Source: Candidatus Daviesbacteria bacterium (lineage in GTDB: Bacteria; Patescibacteria; Microgenomatia; Daviesbacterales; UBA10151). Taken from it: DNA of 5,797 nt. The notes beneath the pieces are model-generated. The model was not told the origin of the DNA. It ran no database searches and was given only the letters and a program-made list of their open reading frames with translations. The stretch is from positions 1 through 5,797 of the forward strand of contig JAUSHE010000033.1 in assembly GCA_030648435.1 (NCBI GenBank), read 5' to 3'. The position numbers and the translations under genes were made by a program. Positions 1-5,660 of this stretch are shown piece by piece; position 1 is the stretch's first letter; each line of letters starts with the position of its first letter.

Positions 1-611
1 GCTCTTTGGGAAAGCACCCATCTTTCAGTCTCAGTTATAGCGGAAGATGAAGCCTCTCCGGATAAAAAATCACATCCGGACAATTTGGATAAAGTTATCT
101 GTTCGGTAAACCAACTATCATAAATAGGATCAATTTTATTCATCAAAATATTATCCCATTGGGATAACTTATGAACTGCTACCCTGATAGATCTTTTCGC
201 TCTTTGCTCGGAAACCGTTCCATATATTACCTGCAGAATTTTCATATGTTCTGTTGTGATTTCGGCAATTTTTGTTTTTAAACCTTTGTCGCTAAAATTT
301 GCTATATTGGTAAATTCCTGCAGGTGAGCCGCATATCTTGTTAAAGCAGGTTCAATTAAATCCTCATGCGAGGTCCCGATTAAACTTCTCATTTCTCTGA
401 TTCTGCGGTTTGCAAATTGGAGCTGCAGTCTGGCTTTGATGTCAAGATTATCTGCAGACCTTAGTTCCAGAATCTCCCGGACTGATTTTAAAAAATACAA
501 TGGCGAGGCAGGAGTAAATACAGGTGACAGGTTGTAGGCAACAGGCAACAGTAAAAAACATGCTAAAATAATTAAACTGAAAACTAATACCTGTAGCCTG
601 TGGCCTTTCAT
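1..611 (-). CDS. DUF5667-like membrane-anchored protein, 3' end outside window
   Basis: The frame is open from ATG at 609-611 to the window edge, giving 203 codons and no stop, so the C-terminus is missing. Residues 1-5 (MKGHR) are basic and residues 6-27 form one strong hydrophobic segment, which I read as an uncleaved signal anchor with the rest of the protein outside the membrane. A Cys at 18 is preceded by I-L-A and loosely fits a lipobox, but the hydrophobic stretch continues past it, so a lipoprotein is less likely. Residues 36-80 (SPLYFLKSVREILEL, then KARLQLQFANRRIREM) match my memory of the DUF5667 pattern of a short SPLY-LK motif followed by amphipathic helices. The remainder looks mostly helical. 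The gene starts 9 bases after the ABC transporter stop, in the same frame, with AAGGGG touching the ATG and AAAGGA 12 bases away; neither is ideally spaced, so translational coupling is likely. Function is unknown. Confidence 0.8.
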   Translation of the reverse strand, partial: MKGHRLQVLVFSLIILACFLLLPVAYNLSPVFTPASPLYFLKSVREILELRSADNLDIKARLQLQFANRRIREMRSLIGTSHEDLIEPALTRYAAHLQEFTNIANFSDKGLKTKIAEITTEHMKILQVIYGTVSEQRAKRSIRVAVHKLSQWDNILMNKIDPIYDSWFTEQITLSKLSGCDFLSGEASSSAITETERWVLSQR

Positions 612-620
612 CCCCTTATT

Positions 621-2399
621 CTATCCTTTTAACTCGCTCTGGGCAACAATTCTTGCATAAGCTCCGCCCTTATTAATCAAATCCTTATGCGTCCCCCTCT
701 CCGCCACTCTACCTTTTTCTACCACTAAAATTTGATCCGCGTTTTTAACTGTTGAAAGCCTGTGGGCAATAATAATCTTGGTAAAAGACCTTTCCTTGGA
801 AAGATTTTTCAAAGCTTCCTGAATTAAGCTTTCTGATTGGACATCCAAATGGGATGTTGGCTCATCCATAATCAATATTTTAGGCTGGGCAAACAACGCC
901 CTGGCTATAGCCACCCTTTGTCTTTGTCCGCCTGATAGTTTGACCCCTCTTTCTCCTACTAAAGTCTGATACCCTGCAGGTAATTCTTTAATAAATTCAT
1001 CTGCAAAAGCCTGTTTGGCTGCCACATAAACTCTATTTCTAACCGATGAAAACTCCACCTTTCCTGCCCCGTATGCTATTACTTCCCAAATTTTTCTGTT
1101 CGGCACGGGAGAATCCTGAAAAACCACAGCAGTTTTCCCTCTGTATGTATCCAGATCCAAATCCCTAAGATCAAACCTATTATCAATCACTATGCTCCCT
1201 CCTTGTGGGTCATAATAGCGGCTCAGGAGTTTAGCAATAGTTGATTTTCCACCGCCTGATTTACCCACCAAGGCCACGAAAGACCCGGCCGGAATAGTAA
1301 AACTGACATTTCTTAAAACCCGTCTTTTGTTATATGCAAACGATACATGCTTAAAAGTTACTTTTCCGGCGATATCTTTTGGTATGATTGCATTAGGAGA
1401 ATTAACTATACTGGGTTTCCGGGATAACAGCGAAATTACCCTGTCAACAGGTTCCGCAGCATCAATTGCCCGCTCGTAAATCCAACCCAGCTGGAAAATA
1501 TTGGAGTATGCCCGTTCTGTCAGAGAAATTAAAAACACCAAACTACCAACAGTAATATACCCCACCCTAATCTCTATAATACCTACTATTAAAAGTACCG
1601 CATACATAAATTCAATACTTAAACTGCGCAAAAACCCGTTAATCATATGAAGTTTAAATTCTTTGACAGAGAAAGCTTTAATGTCGTCCCAAATTGACGA
1701 GAAAGTCTCTGCTTCGCGCTTTTCCTGGGCAAAAGCTTTGACCACAGTAATATTTGTCAGCGCATCCCCGATCTCACCAGAGGAGGCCTCGTATGCATCA
1801 TGGCGCTTCGCCCTGTATCCTTGAGTACTTTGATAAGTTTTAAGCATATTTATCACAAAAGGAATCAGTGATACGGCAAAGATCAGACCAAAAATCCAGT
1901 TTACAAAAATCATCAGGACCGAGCTGACAACAAGCTGAATCACTACCGGTTGAAAATTCCAACCATAAGTGGCCAACAGGTCGATTAACTTATCCCTGCC
2001 TTTATTGACAATATTGATTTTATTACCGGTATTTTCTTTTTCATGATAGTCCAGCGAGAGCTGCAGCATCTTGTTAAAAGTAGCTCTGGAGACATATTGC
2101 TCGGATTTCCAAAGAAGCCTTACCAACACAATATCTATTAGATAATCAATTACCAAAGATAAGACCCTGACCCCTATTAAGCCCCCAACCACAAATATTG
2201 CCGTATTAAAGTTAAGTAAACCCTTAGTTGAGATGAGCAAATCAAGAATCTTTCCGAACATGTAAGGCCCACCCATACGGACTACCTGGAAAATAATGGT
2301 GATTCCGACAATATTATAGAAATCCCTATGAAAGGGTTTCATTAAGCTCCATATTTTTTGTATAAAATTCATCTTTTGTGAATGTTTTAAGCGTAACAT
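621..2399 (-). CDS. ABC transporter half-molecule, exporter type (TM domain fused to ATPase)
   Basis: Predicted 592-residue half-transporter that would dimerise to export an unknown substrate across the cytoplasmic membrane using ATP. The N-terminal domain (about residues 20-320) has six probable membrane segments, near 28-46, 67-91, 150-168, 169-187, 262-281 and 283-300. The ATPase domain follows with A-loop Tyr356, Walker A GKSGGGKST (380-387, Lys385), Q-loop VFQDS (Gln428), signature LSGGQRQR (488-495), Walker B ILIMDEPT with catalytic Glu513, D-loop SHLD and switch His546 in AHRLST. All catalytic motifs are intact, so it should be active. The frame extends upstream to a TTG at 2444, but that codon has no ribosome binding site, whereas the ATG at 2397-2399 has AGAAAGG 5 bases before it, so I chose the ATG. 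It lies 101 bases after ftsH and is tightly followed by the DUF5667 gene. MsbA/multidrug-like architecture does not identify the substrate, and no second half-transporter is adjacent. Confidence 0.93.
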   Translation of the reverse strand: MLRLKHSQKMNFIQKIWSLMKPFHRDFYNIVGITIIFQVVRMGGPYMFGKILDLLISTKGLLNFNTAIFVVGGLIGVRVLSLVIDYLIDIVLVRLLWKSEQYVSRATFNKMLQLSLDYHEKENTGNKINIVNKGRDKLIDLLATYGWNFQPVVIQLVVSSVLMIFVNWIFGLIFAVSLIPFVINMLKTYQSTQGYRAKRHDAYEASSGEIGDALTNITVVKAFAQEKREAETFSSIWDDIKAFSVKEFKLHMINGFLRSLSIEFMYAVLLIVGIIEIRVGYITVGSLVFLISLTERAYSNIFQLGWIYERAIDAAEPVDRVISLLSRKPSIVNSPNAIIPKDIAGKVTFKHVSFAYNKRRVLRNVSFTIPAGSFVALVGKSGGGKSTIAKLLSRYYDPQGGSIVIDNRFDLRDLDLDTYRGKTAVVFQDSPVPNRKIWEVIAYGAGKVEFSSVRNRVYVAAKQAFADEFIKELPAGYQTLVGERGVKLSGGQRQRVAIARALFAQPKILIMDEPTSHLDVQSESLIQEALKNLSKERSFTKIIIAHRLSTVKNADQILVVEKGRVAERGTHKDLINKGGAYARIVAQSELKG

Positions 2400-2456
2400 A
2401 TTTGCCTTTCTATTATTGAAAACAGCGGAGTTTGAACTGATCAAAAAATGTTACGC
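2391..2456 (-). repeat. 9-bp inverted repeat spanning the ABC gene start
   Basis: GCGTAACAT at 2391-2399 and its exact reverse complement ATGTTACGC at 2448-2456 are separated by 48 bases. In the mRNA the downstream arm begins with the AUG chosen as the ABC start, so pairing of the two arms would bury the start codon, with the Shine-Dalgarno just inside the loop. It may instead be a pair of protein-binding half-sites, or chance: a 9-bp match within about 60 bases is expected roughly once in a window of this size. Confidence 0.35.
2405..2411 (-). promoter_or_regulatory. Shine-Dalgarno site of the ABC transporter gene
   Basis: On the minus strand AGAAAGG is followed by CAAAT and then the ATG at 2399, a spacing of 5 bases. 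It decides the start: the alternative TTG 45 bases upstream and the ATG 27 bases downstream have no comparable site. It is the only well-spaced Shine-Dalgarno sequence in the window. Confidence 0.7.
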
Positions 2457-2500
2457 AATGAAGTAAAACTTAAACACGCGAGCGGTTTTTTGCAGCCAAA

Positions 2501-4351
2501 CTAGCTGCTTTTCTTCTTCCCTACAATGCTTTCAAATTCATCCCCTTCCAGGGTTTCTTTTTCAAGAAGCGATTTGGCTACTTTATCCAGCTTGGTTTTA
2601 TGTTTTCTTAAAATATCCTGGGCATTTTTGTAGCAGGAATCTATAATTTTCTTGATCTCTACATCTACCGCATCATGCATTTTTGGTGACATATCTGACC
2701 CTTCATCTGCCCCTCTCCATATTCCAAACATTGACCGGGGCGTCACGCTAATCGGCCCTAGGCTTGACATGCCGTATTGAGTCACCATTGCCCTGGCAAT
2801 ATTGGTTGCCACTTCAATATCTGAAGCTGCGCCTGTTGAAATATCTTTAAAAATCAAATCTTCTGCCGCCTGCCCACCCAAAGCAGCAGTTATCTGCTCC
2901 AGTAACCTGGATTTGCTTTCATTAGACCGATCCTCAGTCGGCGGGAACATAGTATGTCCACCGCTGGTGCCTCTGGCCACAATTGAAATCCGGTGCACCG
3001 GATCAACTTTTGATAAATTATGTCCTACTACGGCATGTCCTGCCTCATGATATGCTGCCAGATTCCTGTCCTGCTCAGACTGCATTCTTTTTCTTTGCGG
3101 ACCTAATTTTTCCTTAGTGGCTGCCTCTTCCAGATCTTTATTATCAATGGCAGTTTTACCCTCCCGGGCTGCTAAAATGGCTGCTTCATTTAATATATTG
3201 GCAAGATCAGCTCCGGAAAAACCAACCGTTCTCCTGGCTAATTTTTCTATTGAAACATCTTTGGTAAAAGGCTTACCCTTCATATGCAATTCAATAATGG
3301 CTTTGCGGTCTTCCAAGTCAGGCATATTTAAAACAACTCTTCTGTCAAAACGGCCCGGCCTAATCAGTGCTGCGTCTAAAAGATCAGGTCTATTTGTAGC
3401 TGCCAAAACTATCACATGATCGGTTTGAGTAAAACCATCCATTTCTACTAAAATTTGATTTAGGGTCTGCTCTCTTTCGTCATGCCCGCCGGAAAAACCC
3501 ATGCCCCGCTGCCTGCCAATTGATTCGATCTCGTCTACAAAGATAATCGCAGGGGAGGCTTTTTTAGCCTGAGCAAACATATCGCGGACGCGGGCTGCGC
3601 CAACACCGACTAACATTTCCATAAATTCTGATCCGGCAATTGAGAAAAATGGCACTCCGGCTTCACCTGCAACTGCCCGCGACAGCAAAGTCTTCCCTGT
3701 TCCGGCCGGCCCCACCATTAAAACTCCTTTGGGAATTCTCGCTCCCAACGCCTTAAATTTATCCGGAGTCTTTAAGAATTCCACCACCTCTGACAGTTCC
3801 CGTTTGGCTTCTTCTGCCCCGGCTACATCGGTAAATTTAATCTGGGGCGCATCTTTGGTAAAAAGCTTTGCCCTGCTTTGAGCAAAAGAGAAAATCCCCT
3901 GGGCACCGTTTTTAGCATTTCTAAAAAGAAAAAACATTAAACCGACTAGAATTAGTATTGGTAAAACTGCAGACAAAATCCCAATCCAAGCTTGCTGCAT
4001 AGACAAATCTTTTATCTCAATAGTGACGGATTTAGGGTCTACACCGGAAGATTCCAGGATTTTATATATGGATTCTCCTTCTTCTTTATGAGAAGACAGC
4101 TTTTGATCTGAACCATTCACTTCCGCTGTTATCTTATCTCCTTCTACGGAAATCTTGGTTAATTTCTTATCTTTAACATCAGAAATAATTTGAGAAATCG
4201 GGACTTCATTTTTTGCGGAATCATTTGGACCGCCTGAAATTTGATTAAAGAAAACCAGCGCAGCCAAAGCGATTAAAACATAGACAATTAACCCTTTGAG
4301 GATTGAAAAAACCTGCTTATTGAGCTTGATCTTTCTTTTGCCATTTGCCAT
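2501..4351 (-). CDS. ftsH: ATP-dependent zinc metalloprotease FtsH
   Basis: A 616-residue membrane-anchored AAA+ protease that would assemble as a hexamer, extract and unfold membrane and cytoplasmic proteins, and degrade them. Membrane segments are near residues 17-36 and 121-143, flanking an extracytoplasmic domain of about 82 residues. The AAA+ module contains Walker A GPAGTGKT (214-221), pore loop FMEMLVGVGA (243-252), Walker B IIFVDEIES (269-277) and the second region of homology ending in RPGRFDR (331-337). The peptidase domain has the zinc site HEAGH (435-439), and Asp511 in STGAASDIEVAT is the probable third zinc ligand. Length and domain order are normal for the family. Two departures are Leu247 where the family usually has the pore Phe, and Glu276 where DEID is usual. 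The ATG has no Shine-Dalgarno; an extended -10 element lies 7 bases upstream, so the mRNA is probably leaderless. It follows trpS by 24 bases. Confidence 0.98.
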   Translation of the reverse strand: MANGKRKIKLNKQVFSILKGLIVYVLIALAALVFFNQISGGPNDSAKNEVPISQIISDVKDKKLTKISVEGDKITAEVNGSDQKLSSHKEEGESIYKILESSGVDPKSVTIEIKDLSMQQAWIGILSAVLPILILVGLMFFLFRNAKNGAQGIFSFAQSRAKLFTKDAPQIKFTDVAGAEEAKRELSEVVEFLKTPDKFKALGARIPKGVLMVGPAGTGKTLLSRAVAGEAGVPFFSIAGSEFMEMLVGVGAARVRDMFAQAKKASPAIIFVDEIESIGRQRGMGFSGGHDEREQTLNQILVEMDGFTQTDHVIVLAATNRPDLLDAALIRPGRFDRRVVLNMPDLEDRKAIIELHMKGKPFTKDVSIEKLARRTVGFSGADLANILNEAAILAAREGKTAIDNKDLEEAATKEKLGPQRKRMQSEQDRNLAAYHEAGHAVVGHNLSKVDPVHRISIVARGTSGGHTMFPPTEDRSNESKSRLLEQITAALGGQAAEDLIFKDISTGAASDIEVATNIARAMVTQYGMSSLGPISVTPRSMFGIWRGADEGSDMSPKMHDAVDVEIKKIIDSCYKNAQDILRKHKTKLDKVAKSLLEKETLEGDEFESIVGKKKSS

Positions 4352-4358
4352 GTTGCAA

Positions 4359-4367
4359 ATTGTACCA
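4359..4367 (-). promoter_or_regulatory. Putative extended -10 promoter of ftsH (leaderless)
   Basis: The minus strand reads TGGTACAAT, which matches the extended -10 form TGnTATAAT with one mismatch in the hexamer. The hexamer is followed by TTGCAAC and then ATG, which places the expected +1 at or next to the A of the start codon. No convincing -35 hexamer lies 16-18 bases upstream (that region is inside the end of trpS), as is often the case for extended -10 promoters. Prediction from sequence only. Confidence 0.5.
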
Positions 4368-4375
4368 TAGATGAG

Positions 4376-5374
4376 CTAGTGAAAGTAATCAAGCTTCATG
4401 GCTTTTTTGACTTCTTCCAGAGTTTTTTGGGCTTCTGTCCTGGCTTTTTCAGTACCCTCTTTCAAAATTTTCTCCATCAATTCCGGCTGATTAGCATATT
4501 CAGTACGTTTTTTTCTGATCGGATCCAGGAAATTATTTAACACTTTCACCAGGTACTTTTTTACCTCAATATCCCCCACTTGGCCAGTCCTGTATAGTTC
4601 TTCGTATTTCGTTATTTGTTCACGGTCGGACTCGGAACCAAATGCGTCAAGATAAGTAAAAACAGGATTGCCTTCTATGTGTCCGGGGTCTGTAACCCTG
4701 ATTCTGGTAGGATCCGTATACATACTCATGACCTTTTTCTCTACTTCTTCAGGAGAATCAGACAGGTTAATCACGTTGCCTACAGATTTGCTCATTTTCA
4801 TTGCTCCGTCTGTACCCGGAAGAGTGGGAATTTCTCCTACCAAAGGCTTTGGCTCAGGGAAAATAGCTTCATATGTTCTGTTAAAATCCCTGGCTATTTC
4901 TCTTGTCACTTCAATATGGGATACCTGATCCTTACCCACGGGCACCAGCTCCCCTTTCACCATCAAAATATCAGCTGCCTGCAGTACCGGATAACCGAGC
5001 AGGCCGTATGAAGGGATTTTGATATCTGCATCCCTCATAACATCTTTCAAGGTCGGCATCCGTTCAAGCCTGGGAACAGTTGTCAAGTTCCCAAAAATAA
5101 CAGCCAGTTCCGTAACTTCCGGAATTTGGGATTGAATATAGATAGTGGCTTTCTTAGGATCAATTCCGATTGAGAGGTAGTCTAAAACCATTTGGTAGAT
5201 GTTTTCTTTTAAGCTGGAGGTTTGTTCAGGCTTGGTGGTTAAAGTATGCAAATCCGCAATGATAAAAAAACACTCATATTCCCTTTGCAGTTTCACTCTA
5301 TTTGCAAGCGAACCAACGAAGTGGCCCAAATGTAACTTGCCTGTCGGCCTGTCCCCGGTTAATATTCTTTTCAT
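4376..5374 (-). CDS. trpS: Tryptophanyl-tRNA synthetase
   Basis: A 332-residue cytoplasmic class I aminoacyl-tRNA synthetase that activates tryptophan with ATP and charges tRNA(Trp). The HIGH motif appears as HLGH (15-18) in the bacterial TrpRS context GDRPTGKLHLGH, and the KMSKS motif is exact at 193-197, preceded by GTDGAM. Other family landmarks are YPVLQAADIL (128-137), VPVGKDQ (144-150) followed by HIEVTREIARDFN, and the MYTDPTR segment (218-224). Length is normal for bacterial TrpRS, with no added domain and all catalytic motifs present. The ATG at 5372-5374 places HLGH at the expected distance from the N-terminus and no earlier in-frame start is plausible. There is no Shine-Dalgarno; TATAAT lies 9 bases upstream. 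No leader peptide or T-box can fit in the 25-base gap before the gene, so attenuation-type control at this position is excluded. Confidence 0.98.
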   Translation of the reverse strand: MKRILTGDRPTGKLHLGHFVGSLANRVKLQREYECFFIIADLHTLTTKPEQTSSLKENIYQMVLDYLSIGIDPKKATIYIQSQIPEVTELAVIFGNLTTVPRLERMPTLKDVMRDADIKIPSYGLLGYPVLQAADILMVKGELVPVGKDQVSHIEVTREIARDFNRTYEAIFPEPKPLVGEIPTLPGTDGAMKMSKSVGNVINLSDSPEEVEKKVMSMYTDPTRIRVTDPGHIEGNPVFTYLDAFGSESDREQITKYEELYRTGQVGDIEVKKYLVKVLNNFLDPIRKKRTEYANQPELMEKILKEGTEKARTEAQKTLEEVKKAMKLDYFH

Positions 5375-5383
5375 ATAAGTTAA

Positions 5384-5389
5384 ATTATA
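5384..5389 (-). promoter_or_regulatory. Putative -10 element of trpS (leaderless or very short leader)
   Basis: A perfect TATAAT on the minus strand is followed by TTAACTTAT and the trpS ATG. A start of transcription 6-8 bases after the hexamer would leave a leader of 0-3 bases. No good TTGACA-like -35 is seen 17 bases upstream (TACAAC). The whole gap is AT-rich, which raises the chance of a coincidental match. Confidence 0.45.
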
Positions 5390-5399
5390 TAATATTTCC

Positions 5400-5660
5400 C
5401 TAATAAGTTGTAGTTCTTCTAAAATCTATATCTTCCACTGAAATTTCTTTTATTTTTGTATCTAATTGGTAAATTACCCGCAGTTCCCCTACCCTTAATC
5501 TGTAGCTTTTCTGGGTACCTGCCAGTTTTTTAATATCCAACCCTATTTGGAAAGGGTCTGCTTCTAATTTTTTTAAACCATTGGCGATCTTTTGCTGCAA
5601 TTTTTGCGGAAGCCTGGAAAAATGTTTTTCAGCTCTTGGGCGGATTATCAGTTGGTACAT
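5400..5660 (-). CDS. RelE/ParE-family toxin of a type II toxin-antitoxin pair
   Basis: An 86-residue basic protein with the RelE/ParE fold pattern: a first strand (YQLIIRPRAEK), a helical hairpin (residues 9-34, with FSRLPQKLQQKIANGLKKLE), KKLAG at 44-48, then YRLRVGELRVIYQLD (53-67) and the final strand IDFRRTTTY. RelE toxins cut mRNA in the ribosomal A site using scattered basic residues and a C-terminal Tyr; Arg61, Arg81 or Arg82, and Tyr86 here are plausible counterparts, and several Lys (44, 45, 51) are available. This favours RelE-like RNase activity over ParE-like gyrase poisoning, but it is inference. The ATG shares its A with the TGA of the upstream antitoxin (TGATG), and there is no Shine-Dalgarno, so the toxin probably depends on translational coupling. 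Length is full for the family and no lesion is seen. Confidence 0.9.
   Translation of the reverse strand: MYQLIIRPRAEKHFSRLPQKLQQKIANGLKKLEADPFQIGLDIKKLAGTQKSYRLRVGELRVIYQLDTKIKEISVEDIDFRRTTTY

Noticed and set aside
2400..2444. TTG at 2444 as the start of the ABC gene (15 extra residues).
   Set aside because: It has no Shine-Dalgarno, uses a rare start codon, and the added residues lack family similarity; the ATG at 2399 has a well-spaced AGAAAGG.
2445..2500. A separate promoter for the ABC gene in the gap after ftsH.
   Set aside because: TAACAT at 2453-2448 on the minus strand is a possible -10, but no -35 or extended -10 supports it. Read-through from ftsH is equally possible, so no promoter is listed.
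2492..2508. Hairpin GCAGC-n7-GCTGC at the end of ftsH as a transcription terminator.
   Set aside because: On the coding (minus) strand it is followed by a run of A, not T, so it lacks the U-tract of an intrinsic terminator. The T-rich side faces the plus strand, where there is no gene to terminate, and the stem overlaps the last ftsH codons.
2802..3419. Plus-strand open frames of 82 and 100 codons.
   Set aside because: They lie wholly inside ftsH, whose protein motifs are unmistakable on the other strand, and their translations show no domain pattern.
4616..5011. Plus-strand open frames of 131 and 86 codons.
   Set aside because: They are antisense to trpS in the region of the GKDQ and KMSKS motifs and have low-plausibility translations.
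5375..5399. T-box or leader-peptide attenuator ahead of trpS.
   Set aside because: Only 25 AT-rich bases separate the toxin stop from the trpS ATG, too short for either structure.
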